A DNA stretch of 64,000 nt, taken from assembly GCA_027493615.1 (NCBI GenBank), contig JAOSKK010000002.1:62001-126000 (forward strand), given 5' to 3'. Numbering within the stretch: the stretch's first letter is position 1; the number at the start of each line of letters is the position of its first letter. Positions 18,649-28,174 of the stretch are shown piece after piece. The DNA comes from Verrucomicrobiota bacterium. GTDB taxonomy: Bacteria; Verrucomicrobiota; Verrucomicrobiia; Limisphaerales; J093. The notes below the pieces were generated by a model that did no database searches, had not been told where the DNA came from, and saw only the letters and a program-made list of their open reading frames with translations. Both the position numbers and the translations under genes were made by a program.

Positions 18649-19929
18649 TCAGCCCACCACGGCAAAGCTGGGGCGACGCCGTTTCCAGCGGCCCCGTGTG
18701 AAATCAGGACACTCGACCGGCGCGCTCCCCTCGGCGATGGATTGCCCTGACAACGGGATGAGGCAGCTCATGACCACCGAATCGTAGAGGTCGATCGGTG
18801 GGGACGTCCGGTCCCGCACCGCGTCCAGGAACAGCCGGAGTTCGAGGTAGTCCGTGCCACCGTGCCCGAGCCGGGCGACCTCGGGGTCGAGGCGCTTCCA
18901 CCAGGGATGGTCATGGCGCTTCTGGTAGGGCTCGAAGGGTTCCCACTCCTCGGCGCGTGGGCTGCGACCATGCAAGTACACCGCGTTGTGCGTCTCGGAG
19001 TACACGCCACGGCTGCCCTGGATGAGCCAGCGGTTGTCATAGGGCCGGGGCAACTGCATGTCGTAGTTGACCACCAGCGTGTTGCCCCGGGCGGTCTTGA
19101 CCACGGTGGTGACAATGTCCCCCTGGACATAGCGCCGCCGCGCCGCCGGATGACGGGCGCCGAACAGGGTGCGCAGTTGATCGTTGATGCCCACCTGCCG
19201 GGTCGCGGTCGAGGTGAGGTAGGCGAACCGGTCGCCGCAGTTGATGTTCATCCAGCTCAGGACGGGCCCCACACTGTGGGTGGGGTACTGGTCGGCGTTG
19301 TACTTCCGCAGATAATCCGCCGCCCAGCGCGGGCGCCCCTGGTCATCGAAGAACCAGATCGGGATGCAGTTGTGCGAATGCGCACAGTGGCAATGGATGA
19401 TGTCGCCCAGCAGGCCCGCACGGATCATGTTCAGGACGGCCAGATTGTCCCGCCGGAAGCTCCAGTTCTCCAGCATCATGCAGGGCACACCCGTTTGCTC
19501 GTGCGTGTCCACCAAACGCCAGCACTCGTCGAGGGTCAGGGCCACCGGCACCTCCACCGCCACGTACTTGCCCGCCTTCATCGCCGCGACCGCAATCTCC
19601 GCGTGCGAATCCCGGGCCGTGGTCACCAGCACCGCATCCAGATCCGCGCGCGCCACCAGCCGGGTGTAATCCTCACGATGACTGTACGTCTCCGGAGCGG
19701 ACCCGCGCGCTCGGGTGATGCGCTCCACCGCCGCGGCCCGGTTGACCGCCGAGGCCGTACACAGGGCGGGCACCTCGACGTCCGGCATCGCCAGCAGCAG
19801 GTCCAGGAACTGCGCCCCGCGGCGGCCAAGCCCCACCAAGCCAACGCGAACCTTCGTGGCCTTCCCGGTTCTCGCCCTCGGGGCGCGGTGGCGACGGGCA
19901 ACCGGGCGAGTGACAGGCTGTGCTTTCAT
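18649..19929 (-). CDS. Gfo/Idh/MocA oxidoreductase, GH109-like
   Basis: 426 residues. The N-terminal Arg-rich stretch (residues 1-27) may be a Tat-like or over-called extension. The Rossmann motif VGLVGLGRRGAQFLDLL binds NAD, and AVEVPVALTLDECW replaces the usual EKP. The block CMMLENWSFRRDNLAVLNM and NADQYPTHSVGPVLSWM follow the GH109 pattern, in which NAD-dependent redox chemistry cleaves alpha-N-acetylgalactosaminides. Whether it is a glycosidase or a plain dehydrogenase is not settled. It is followed by a URO-D family gene upstream on the same strand. Confidence 0.82.
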   Translation of the reverse strand: MKAQPVTRPVARRHRAPRARTGKATKVRVGLVGLGRRGAQFLDLLLAMPDVEVPALCTASAVNRAAAVERITRARGSAPETYSHREDYTRLVARADLDAVLVTTARDSHAEIAVAAMKAGKYVAVEVPVALTLDECWRLVDTHEQTGVPCMMLENWSFRRDNLAVLNMIRAGLLGDIIHCHCAHSHNCIPIWFFDDQGRPRWAADYLRKYNADQYPTHSVGPVLSWMNINCGDRFAYLTSTATRQVGINDQLRTLFGARHPAARRRYVQGDIVTTVVKTARGNTLVVNYDMQLPRPYDNRWLIQGSRGVYSETHNAVYLHGRSPRAEEWEPFEPYQKRHDHPWWKRLDPEVARLGHGGTDYLELRLFLDAVRDRTSPPIDLYDSVVMSCLIPLSGQSIAEGSAPVECPDFTRGRWKRRRPSFAVVG

Positions 19930-19976
19930 CAGGAGCAGACTTTAGGCGCGGCGCACCAGCCGGGAACAGCAGAAAT

Positions 19977-21035
19977 TCACCCGCGCCAGCCCAGCGCGTA
20001 GCCGGTCTCGTACAGCGCCACGATGTTCTCCGGAGGCGTGACGTCCTGGAGGTAATGACAGGGTGCCAGGATGTACCCGCCCCCCGCCCCGAGCGTCCGG
20101 TAGTTCTCCTCAACTTCCCGGGCCACGTCCGCGGTCGATCCGAAGGGCAGCGTCTGCTGGTTGTCCACGCCGCCGTGGAAGATGAGCTGTTCGCCGAAGT
20201 CGCGTTTGAGTCCGGTTCGATCCATCCCCGGCAGCCGCCATTGAATCGGGTTCAAGGCCTGCATCCCAATGCCGATCAGGTCCGGCACAATGGCGCGGAT
20301 GGCACCGTCGCTGTGGCAAAAGGCAAAGGAGCCGTGGTGCCGGGTCAACTCGACCATCCGCCGCATCCCGGGCAGGAGGAACTGGCGGATCATCGCGGGG
20401 GACATCAAGAGGCCCTGTTGGCCGCCCAGATCCTCGGCGATGAAGCTGATCATCACCTGGCCCGGGAGGGTCTCGAACAGACGCAAGGTCCGGGTGTAGG
20501 CGAGGTCGAACAGCCGGCCCAGGCAGTGCCGCACGATGTCCGCGTGCTCAACCAGGTCCACGTACGCCTGCATTTCACCGCGGAGCTTGCGGTAAAGCAG
20601 AAACGGCTCGGAGCCGCCGCCGCGCAGGGGTCGATGCTCTTGTCCACGCACCAGGACGGACAAATGCGCATGGTCCCACCAGTCCGGACTGGGCCACGAG
20701 TAACCGGTCTCGATTTCCCCGACCGAGGCAAAGCGGGCCAGGGGGCGTTGACTGCCTCCTTGTAGGCACCCGTCCCATGGTCCACCCACTCGTAGCGCAA
20801 GGCCGAAGGCGTCCGTGTTGTCGGGCAGGGACGGTCCCACGTACCGGGCCTCCAGCCGCAGGGGTTGGTCCAGATGCAGCCGTTCGAGCAGGGCCGGGAA
20901 ATCGCAGCCCAGGTAAGCCAGCAGATTCCGTGTGGTTTCAGGCGTCGCCCAGTAGTCCATGGGCACGCGGTCGGGCGTCTGACGCCGCAGGACGGCCAGC
21001 CAGCGCTCGCGGGACGTCAACGTTTCTCGTGGCAC
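19977..21035 (-). CDS. Uroporphyrinogen decarboxylase/MtaA family protein
   Basis: 352 residues from GTG 21035 (VPRETLTSRERWLAVLRRQTPDRVPMDYW). The family comprises URO-D and methyltransferases such as MtaA and CmuA; many members in this phylum are uncharacterised. Seen: FCHSDGAIRAIVPDLIGIGM, FHGGVDNQQTLPFGS and the zinc-type Cys in GYILAPCHYLQDVTPPEN, so a methyltransferase-like role is more likely than haem synthesis. Between about 20745 and 20810 the family-like sequence (YEWVDHGTGAYKEAVNAP) is in another frame, though the long frame stays open. Two compensating shifts are likely, one at G5 20741-20745. Confidence 0.8.
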   Translation of the reverse strand: MPRETLTSRERWLAVLRRQTPDRVPMDYWATPETTRNLLAYLGCDFPALLERLHLDQPLRLEARYVGPSLPDNTDAFGLALRVGGPWDGCLQGGSQRPLARFASVGEIETGYSWPSPDWWDHAHLSVLVRGQEHRPLRGGGSEPFLLYRKLRGEMQAYVDLVEHADIVRHCLGRLFDLAYTRTLRLFETLPGQVMISFIAEDLGGQQGLLMSPAMIRQFLLPGMRRMVELTRHHGSFAFCHSDGAIRAIVPDLIGIGMQALNPIQWRLPGMDRTGLKRDFGEQLIFHGGVDNQQTLPFGSTADVAREVEENYRTLGAGGGYILAPCHYLQDVTPPENIVALYETGYALGWRG

Positions 21036-21064
21036 ACCAGGAGGCCCCGCAGGCGAGGCGAAGG

Positions 21065-21640
21065 TCAGGAAGCGAACAGGCGGGTCAGGTCCACCGTGAA
21101 GCCAGGAACCGTGGTGCTGGTGACGGACCCACCCGGTCCGTGGAGGCGGGTCTCGGTATACTGTCCACCCTGCGGTTGAAGGTGGACCTCGATTTGCTGT
21201 TCGGGAGCGAGGACAAGCCAGCATTCCTTGACGCCGGCGGAGGCATAGGCGCGGAGCTTCGAGCGGTCGTATTCGTGGCTGCTGACACAAACCTCGATCA
21301 CCAACTCGGCCGTGCGAGGGTGTTCGTGGGCGTAATCGTCCACGGACCCGGCAATCACAGACAGGTCCGGTTCGGGCTCCGAGCCCGCACACCGGATGGG
21401 CTTCTCGGGTTGAACATGCATCCCCGCGGGCACCAAGGGCAGAAGCCACTGGAGCAGTCGCATGAAAAGCAGTCGGTGGAGAGGAGACTCTGGCACCTTG
21501 TAGTAGACTTGCCCGTACAACAACTCGGTCCGCTCGGGGATGAGGCCCAGTTCACCGAGGGCATGATACGCCTTCACGTCCAGCGGCCACACCTGGGGAC
21601 CGGAGGGCGACGCTTGGCGGGCGATTTCAGCGGCGGTCAT
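21065..21640 (-). CDS. Uma2 family PD-(D/E)XK nuclease-like protein
   Basis: 191 residues from ATG 21640. Uma2 (DUF820) proteins are predicted restriction-endonuclease-fold enzymes, abundant in cyanobacteria and Planctomycetes/Verrucomicrobia. Seen: ELLYGQVYYKVPESPLH near the start, PEPDLSVIAGS with the catalytic Asp, AELVIEVCVSSHEYDRSKLRAYA with E-x-x-x core, and VKECWLVLAPEQQIEVH. Length is typical. Biological role is unknown. Confidence 0.88.
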   Translation of the reverse strand: MTAAEIARQASPSGPQVWPLDVKAYHALGELGLIPERTELLYGQVYYKVPESPLHRLLFMRLLQWLLPLVPAGMHVQPEKPIRCAGSEPEPDLSVIAGSVDDYAHEHPRTAELVIEVCVSSHEYDRSKLRAYASAGVKECWLVLAPEQQIEVHLQPQGGQYTETRLHGPGGSVTSTTVPGFTVDLTRLFAS

Positions 21641-21800
21641 GGCGGGACAATAGGCGCGGGGAAAGGAGGGCTCAAGTGCCTTCGCCCGACCTTCCTCCGA
21701 CCGAGCCTCGTCCGCCGGCGTCCCTTGGCCGGTCGCCTGGCCACGACGTTTGCCCGAAGCGCGGACTCGTGGCAGCCTCGTCGTCCGACGGAACCGAGTC

Positions 21801-22142
21801 ATGCACGAAGCCTCGATCATGCAGGAAGCCCTGGCGCAAGCCGAGGCTCAGGCACGCCAGCACGGGTGCGCAGCCATCCACGTGCTCCGACTGCGCGTGG
21901 GAGCGCTGAGCGGGGTGGTGCCCGAGGCGCTCGAGTTCGCCTTCGAGGCCCTCAAGGCCGGCACCCTCGCAGCCGGGGCAACGCTCGAAATCGAGCGCGT
22001 CGAGGCGCGGGCCTACTGCGCCCACTGCCGCCGGGAATTCACCCTCGAAGACGCCGTGTTCCCTTGCCCCGACTGCGGCGGGTGGGAAAGCGAGTTGCGC
22101 CAGGGCCGCGAGCTGGACCTCGTCCGGCTCGAGGCCTCGTGA
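21801..22142 (+). CDS. hypA: HypA/HybF nickel metallochaperone
   Basis: 113 residues, exactly family length. HypA delivers nickel for [NiFe]-hydrogenase (or urease) maturation. The N-terminus MHEASIMQEAL carries the His2 nickel ligand, and the zinc site is CAHC ... CPDC (residues about 74-94). No other hyp, hydrogenase or urease gene lies in the window, so it is an orphan here. It stands between minus-strand genes on both sides. Confidence 0.92.
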   Translation: MHEASIMQEALAQAEAQARQHGCAAIHVLRLRVGALSGVVPEALEFAFEALKAGTLAAGATLEIERVEARAYCAHCRREFTLEDAVFPCPDCGGWESELRQGRELDLVRLEAS

Positions 22143-22202
22143 GGCTGCGTCAGACCGGGTTTCGCGTGGACGGCAAGACCGGCAGTCACAACGATTCAGG
22201 TT

Positions 22203-25200
22203 TCAGAAAGCGACCCCATCGGTCAAAGACGGGGCGCGCACCAGAATGAGCTGCTGGCCCGTGCTCCCCAGCAGGGTGTTCCCGTCCGGGGCAAACCAGG
22301 CGCGCCACAGGGGGACCCGTTCGATCCAGCGGACCGTTTCTCGGCGCGAGGGCAGGTGCCAGAATCGCGTCGTCCCGTCCTGGCCCACCGCCGCCAGCGT
22401 CTGTTGGTCGGGTGAGACCGCCAAACCGTAAATGCCCTGGCGTTGGGAGCGGCGCACCGCCAGGCACCGGCCGGAGGGCAGTTCCCAAAAGCGCAGGGTG
22501 CCATCCCAGGACGCGGTGACAGCGGTCGAAGAACCGTCCGGCAAGACAGCGTCAGATACCCGCTCCTTGTGCCCGACCAGATCCACCAAGTGCCGACCGG
22601 TGCGGGCCTCGAGGATGCGGGGCGTTTCCCAGGTGGGCACGGATACGATGAACCGCGAGTTCATGGCCACCACGCCGCCGGTGTTCGCCACGTCAAACCG
22701 GCGCGCCCCTTCGTCCACCGCCCAGAACGCACAGCCGTGGGTCTCCGGCGAATACACGGCAACCATGGCCCCGTCCGGGGAGAGGGAGATCCAGGCCACG
22801 TCCGGCGCCTGCCCCGCGAGCTGAAACCGCCGGCGCGGCGGGTCCCCGCCCAGGCGCCAGATCTCAACCGCCCCGTCGCGGGTCCGCACGGCCAGGTCCC
22901 GCAATCGCGGCTGATAGGCGAGGGCACTGGCCTGGGGCAGTGAGTCAAGCCGGATCGTGCGGTTGACCTGGCCCGTGTCCCAGTTCACCACGGCCAGGCT
23001 CAGGTTCGAGTCGCCCCCGAGCGTTGTTCCAACAGCACCTCGTTCTCACTCCAGGGGCCCAACGCCTGGGCGAGGTTCAGCCGGCGCGGCGCGGGTGACA
23101 GCGGACGGATGGACCACAAGCGGATGGTCTCATCCTTGCCAGCCGTGGCCAACAGCGAGCCATCCGGAGAGAAACGTGCGGCCCAGACTTCATGCCGGTG
23201 GCCCCGCAACGCCGCGCGCACGCGCAGGTTGTTGGTGCGCCACAACAACACCTGCTGATCGGCGCCGACGCTGGCGAAGAGTGTTCCCTCGGGTGAAAAC
23301 GTGATCTCGCCCACCCAGCCGAGATGCGGTTGAGGCTCGGGCTTTGACCGGCTGATCTCGGTCAGGTTGGTGTCCGAACCCTCGAGTCCGATCACGCCCA
23401 ACCAACCCGCCGCGTCCCCAGCACCAGCCGGCGGCCATCGGGCCAGAACGTCAGGTCGCGCAGGCCGAAACTCGAGAGCGCGCCCGTGGCCAGCCGCTTG
23501 ACCGGCTGCCAGGTCGCCGTGTCGAAGATCGCCAGGCTCCGTCCCTGCCGGGCGGCCAGCAGGCCCCCGTCGGGAGAGAGGGCGACCGGACTGGCGGCAT
23601 TCGTCAGGGTGGCGATTTGCTGGCCCGTGGTCAGGTCCCAAACCCCGGCACCCCCTCGCCAGGCGATGACCGCCCGCTTCCCATCAGGCAGGAAACGGGC
23701 GTGGCCATAGCCGAAGTTGCCCGCGATGCGGGAGGCCACCCGCCAGTCCTGCGTCTCCCAGGCCACCAGCCCGCCTTCACCCGACGCCAACAAACCGGCA
23801 CCCTCAGCGCTCGCATCCACCGCCCAGATGGCGCCGGCGTAATCGGTCAGGGTCCGCTCGCAGGTGCGCTCCTCCACCCGCCAGAGTCTCACGGTGCCAT
23901 CCCAACTGCCGCTCGCGAGCCGCCGGCCGTCGCCGAGGAAGGCTACCGCACTGACGACATGCTGGTGCCCGCGCAGCACCGCCGCGGATTGATCCGCGCT
24001 CGCGGCCCAGAGCAAGCGCCACTCGAAGGTCCGCAGGTCGGGTTCGCCCGGACGCGGGATGTACTGTTCAAGCAGTTCCCGGGTCCGGGCCAGGTCGCCA
24101 TCCTCGATGGCCCGGTCGGCGAGGGCGAGATCGCCGGCATAGGCACTGACGCGGGCGCTCTCGAGGTGTTCGCCGGCCTGGCGCAAGTTCTCGCGCGCCG
24201 CCCGTTCGGCCCGACTGATGCGCAGGGCGGCCAGGGTCGAGCCCACGGCCAGCACGGCCAACAGGACCATCGAAGCGGCCAACCCTTTGCGTCGCCGGCT
24301 CCACCGCCAGGTCCGCCCGAGGGGGACCCAGCGGGCGCGCCGTTACCGTCCGGCCTTCCAGAAACCGGTCCAGGTCGTCGGCCAAGGTGGCTGCCGTCGC
24401 ATAGCGGCGCGTCGGTCGCTTTTCGAGGCACTTGAGGATGATCGTCTCCAGGTCGCGCGGCACGCTCGGGTTGAGGCGTCGGGGGGCGATGGGCTCTTCG
24501 TGCTCGACCAGGCGCAACACCGCGGCCGGTGTCCCACTCGCAAAGGGCGGCCGACCCGTGGTGAGGTGGTACAGCAAGGCGCCCAGGGCATAGACGTCGG
24601 TCGCCGGGCTCACCTCGGCGGTTCGTCCCGCGGCCTGTTCCGGGGCCATGAAGGCCGGGGACCCCAGGATTTCACCGCTCAAGGTCAGGTCCCAATCGGT
24701 CCCCAGCACCTTGGCCAGGCCGAAGTCGGTGACCCGGGGTTCGTCGAAGGCGTCGAGCAGAATATTGGAGGGCTTGAGGTCGCGGTGCAGCACGCCGAGG
24801 GCATGGGCATAAGCCACAGCCCGGGCGGTCTTGGCCAGGTAGCGCGCTGCCCTGGCGACGGGCAGCGGGCCGTTCGCCACCTGCTGCGCCAGTGTGCCGC
24901 CCTCGACGAACTCCATCGCCAGAAACGGCTGCCCTTCGTGTTCGCCCACCTCGAGGACGCTGACCACGTTGGGGTGATGAATCCGCGCGGCGGCCTCTGC
25001 CTCGGTCCGGAAACGTTGCCGGGCCTTCGGATCGGCGAAGAGCCCCGCGAGCAGGAGTTTGACCGCGACGGTCCGATCGAGGCTGGACTGCCGGGCGCGG
25101 AAGACGACCCCGATGCCTCCGCGCGCCACCTCCTCGAGCAATTCGTAATCCCCGACCCGACGAAGCCGTTCCGTGGCCAGCCCCGGCTCGTCGGGAGGGA

Positions 25201-25312
25201 TCAGTGCGCCGGCCAGTGTGCACACGGGGCAGAACTCTGCCCGCAAGTGGGGCGGGAGCGCGGCGCCGCATTGGGCACAGGTGGCGGTCACATGGGGTGA
25301 AGAGGAGTCCAT
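22203..25312 (-). CDS. Membrane Ser/Thr protein kinase with WD40 propeller (three frameshifts)
   Basis: About 1,036 residues once repaired. Order: zinc-ribbon start (C12xxC15 ... C28xxC31), Hanks kinase domain from about residue 55 (VARGGIGVVFRARQSS, AVKLLLAG, HRDLKPSNILLD, DFGLAKVLG, FMAPEQAAGR), one membrane helix (MVLLAVLAVGSTLAALRI), a coiled helical stretch, then a WD40 propeller (SGSWDGTVRLW, ATAGKDETIRLW, TASWDGTLRFWELP, VGQDGTTRFWHLP). Shifts: G5 24321-24325, near 23395, and C5 23014-23018. The kinase probably faces the cytoplasm and the propeller outside. The start is 21 bp from the ECF sigma gene, the usual partner arrangement. Confidence 0.85.
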
Positions 25313-25333
25313 CGCGCGTTGTTTCGCCCAAAC

Positions 25334-26080
25334 TCACGGCATCAGCACCCGCAGGAGATGGCGAATCTCCTCGTCCACCTCCTCCGCCCGGGCCACCGTC
25401 TGCCGGACTTCGTCCCGCACCAACTCCTGGTACCGCCGCCGTAACCGGAACGCCGCCAACCGGACCGCGTTCTCGGTCATGCCGTGCCGCGCGGCCAGTT
25501 CAGCCTGGCTGCGATCACGCTCACCCTGTCGCTGCGGGCCCAGGTCTTCATAGAGCGCCAGTTTACCCGCCGCGCCGCACTCGGCCTGCAACCGTTCCTG
25601 CGCCCGCCGCAGCAACGTCCCGGCCCATTGCCGTTCGAAGGCACGCTCGGGCGATTCGTGGCTGGCGACCTGCAGCGCGTAAAACGCCTCGGCATCGCCC
25701 GCCTCGAGCGAGACCATCGGCTTGCCCCCGCCCCGCTTGAGCGCCCGCGCCCGATCCCGTGTGTCGGCCAGGTAATGGCGCAGGGCGGCCAGGAGAAACG
25801 ACCGGAACCGACCGCGCTCCGGACGGATCGAAGCCAGCGACTCCCGCTCGAACAGGCTGCTGAAGAATCCCTGGGTGAAGTCTTCCGCATCCGCCGGCGA
25901 ATGACCTTCCCGGCGGAGAAACGCGTAGATGGGTGGCCAATAGACGCGGCACAACTGCTCGAGGGCCTCCCGCGAGCCGGGTGTCTCCAAGTCCCGCGCC
26001 GCCAACACCACGCTCCACTGCGTGGTCGCGAAGACGGCGCGCGTGAACTGGGTCGCGTCAGCGTGGGACCGGCCAGCCAT
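25334..26080 (-). CDS. ECF-type RNA polymerase sigma factor (kinase-associated)
   Basis: About 248 residues from ATG 26080 (MAGRSHADATQFTRAVFATT); a TTG at 26116 would add 12. Region 2 is recognisable (QLCRVYWPPIYAFLRREGHSPADAEDFTQGFF) and region 4 includes SQAELAARHGMTENAVRLAAFRLRRRYQELVRDEV with a helix-turn-helix. The C-terminal EVDEEIRHLLRVL is typical of the ECF group encoded next to Ser/Thr kinases in Planctomycetes and Verrucomicrobia. It immediately precedes the kinase-WD40 gene, implying a shared signalling pathway, probably controlled by phosphorylation. Confidence 0.88.
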   Translation of the reverse strand: MAGRSHADATQFTRAVFATTQWSVVLAARDLETPGSREALEQLCRVYWPPIYAFLRREGHSPADAEDFTQGFFSSLFERESLASIRPERGRFRSFLLAALRHYLADTRDRARALKRGGGKPMVSLEAGDAEAFYALQVASHESPERAFERQWAGTLLRRAQERLQAECGAAGKLALYEDLGPQRQGERDRSQAELAARHGMTENAVRLAAFRLRRRYQELVRDEVRQTVARAEEVDEEIRHLLRVLMP

Positions 26081-26428
26081 TCGCCAGCATCCTAGGCAGG
26101 CGAACGGCTTTCGCAAGCAGCCGCCCGACCGCCACGATGCGCTGGCATGTCAACGGTTCGACGTCTCGCCGCCTTCGCCTGCCCGCGCCGCAACGTCGCC
26201 GGTCTGGCACAGGACAACGGGGCCGGGAATCGGAAGCGGGCCCCTGCCTCCCGTTGTCACGTGGTGAGACTCGCCCCCATGGTCTCCCGGTTCGTGGGAA
26301 ATGTCGGCGCGCGGAATCCTCTTCTCGAGGTGTATGAAGCTACTGAGGCTCATTAGTCGGGGCTGCGCGGGCGGGCGGGCGGGAAGCGCGGGGGATCTCG
26401 CCGGGACCGGCACGGCTTCCGCCTCGGG
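26081..26428. other. Divergent intergenic region
   Basis: 348 bp between the leftward sigma factor and the rightward giant gene. Short open frames cross it (for example MKLLRLISRGC at about 26334), but none has a credible protein. It must hold both promoters. I could not recognise specific -35/-10 boxes. Confidence 0.4.
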
Positions 26429-28174
26429 GTGCCTCACGTTCGCCTGTTGGTCGTCATGGGCTTGGGTGCGTCGAGCGTCTGCCCGGAAGCCGGGACGGTA
26501 CCGGTGATCCTGAAACACCCGGTGGACGTCACGGCTGCCTACGGGGACGCCGTAACGCTGCGGGTCGAGGCCATCGGGCCGAGTCTGAGTTACCGCTGGG
26601 AGAAACTGCCGGCAAAAGCCTCCTGGTTGCCCGTGACGGTGGGAACCCGCGAGACGCTGGCGTTCGACCGCCTCGAACCGGGGCACGCCGGGAGGTACCG
26701 GGTCGTCGTCACCAGTGCCGGTTACGGCTCGGCCACGAGTCGCGAGTTCACCATCGCCTTTCCCGCCGACCGGGGCACCGACCGAATCCGCGTGGTGAAG
26801 CAGCCGACCCCGGTGCGAGCCGGACGTCCCGTGGGCCGCGGGGTGGTGATGGACGGCAGGTTCTACTATCCGGGGTACGATCCGGAGGGCGGGGTCGAGT
26901 TGTGGGTGACGGACGGGACCGCCGCGGAGAGCCGGCGGGTGAAGGACATCCAACCGGGCAGCGCGAACGGGCTGGTGGTCTCCAAAGGGGCCAACGACAG
27001 CCTCGGGGTGCTGCAGGGGAAACTGTATTTCGTGGCGGATGACGGGGAAAACGGTCGGGCGTTGTGGGTCAGTGACGGCACGAGCAGTGGCACCCAACTC
27101 TTGCAGACCGAATTCCTGTTCGTGCGACCAGGGTCTGGGCCCCCACCGGATCACGAAGGGATCTCCCTCAACCTCGGTTCCGTCGAGACGGCCCCTCGAC
27201 GGTACGATTCGGCCCAGGACCTCCAGGCCGATGGCTTCGCCGTCGCGGGCGGCGTCTTGTACTTCAAGACGGCGTCGTCGGGCGTTCAGGCGCTGGGCCG
27301 GACGGACGGCACCGCGGCGGGAACCGGGAACCTGCTCCCGGATCGCGGCCCCTCCCAGGAGCACTACGCGTTCCTGCGGATCGAAGCGATCACCCGACGG
27401 ACCGGCGGCGGCGCGTTCTTCGTCGCCACGACGAGCGAGGAAGGCCGTGAGCTGTGGGTCACCGACGGCACGCGCCAGGGCACGCGGCTGGTGAGGGACA
27501 TCCGGGCGGGCTGGGGCGACGGGATCGTGGCGGCGCGACTGATCCCCTCGCCGGGCCGGGTCTTCTTGATGGCGGGGAATCTGGCCAGTGGCCAGGAACC
27601 GTGGGTGAGCGACGGCACCTCCGGACCATTCGGCGGCACCTTCCAGCTCGCGGACATTCAACCGGGTACAGGCTCCTCGCTGGCGTTCGAGTTCACCGTC
27701 GTGAGCGACGAGGTGTTCTTTTCGGCCCAATCCCCGACCGGGTTTGGGCTGTGGCGAACGGATGGCACCGTGGCCGGCACCCGTCTCGTGCGCGAGTTTG
27801 AAGGGGGGATCTCCCGGCTGTTGGCGGCCGGCCCGGCGGTGCGCCCAGACCGGCTCTATTTGATGGCGCGCGACGCGGCGACCGGCTTCGAACTCTGGCG
27901 CAGCGATGGCACCGCCGAAGGCACGGTGCGCGTCAGTGACCAGGCGCCCGGCACCGGATCAAGCTTCCCGCTGCCACTCGCCAACAGCGGAGCTTCGCTC
28001 TTCTTTCTCAATGAATCCCCGGAAACGGCGCGCGCGCTCTGGTTCACTGACGGGAGCGAAGCAGGCACCGTGCGATTGACGGAAGCCCGGCCGAGTCTGA
28101 AGCACGCCTTGCTGCGATCCGGAAGCGACACCTATTTCGCGAGCTACAAGACGGAGGGGGACGCGACCTGTTGA
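26429..28174 (+). CDS. Giant protein segment 1: signal region, Ig-like domain, ELWxxDGT repeats
   Basis: Starts at GTG 26429 (VPHVRLLVVMGLGASS, weak signal peptide); the true N-terminus is uncertain because of the frame problems. Residues about 27-110 form an Ig-like domain (VTLRVEAIGPSLSYRWEKL ... GRYRVVVTSAGYGSA). Eight ELWxxDGT-type units follow, for example ELWVTDGTAAESRRVKDI, ELWVTDGTRQGTRLVRDI and ELWRSDGTAEGTVRVSDQ, each about 50-60 residues, a propeller repeat common in large secreted proteins of this phylum. The open frame stops at 28174 through a missing G in the G5 run 28156-28160; with it, TEGGRDLLIHRTGG continues into segment 2. Confidence 0.75.
   Translation: MPHVRLLVVMGLGASSVCPEAGTVPVILKHPVDVTAAYGDAVTLRVEAIGPSLSYRWEKLPAKASWLPVTVGTRETLAFDRLEPGHAGRYRVVVTSAGYGSATSREFTIAFPADRGTDRIRVVKQPTPVRAGRPVGRGVVMDGRFYYPGYDPEGGVELWVTDGTAAESRRVKDIQPGSANGLVVSKGANDSLGVLQGKLYFVADDGENGRALWVSDGTSSGTQLLQTEFLFVRPGSGPPPDHEGISLNLGSVETAPRRYDSAQDLQADGFAVAGGVLYFKTASSGVQALGRTDGTAAGTGNLLPDRGPSQEHYAFLRIEAITRRTGGGAFFVATTSEEGRELWVTDGTRQGTRLVRDIRAGWGDGIVAARLIPSPGRVFLMAGNLASGQEPWVSDGTSGPFGGTFQLADIQPGTGSSLAFEFTVVSDEVFFSAQSPTGFGLWRTDGTVAGTRLVREFEGGISRLLAAGPAVRPDRLYLMARDAATGFELWRSDGTAEGTVRVSDQAPGTGSSFPLPLANSGASLFFLNESPETARALWFTDGSEAGTVRLTEARPSLKHALLRSGSDTYFASYKTEGDATC

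Noticed and set aside
26301-26507. Alternative N-terminus for the giant gene (MKLLRLISRGC...)
   Set aside because: It is in a different frame from the Ig-like domain and lacks a clean signal peptide. A hidden frameshift could still make it the true start.
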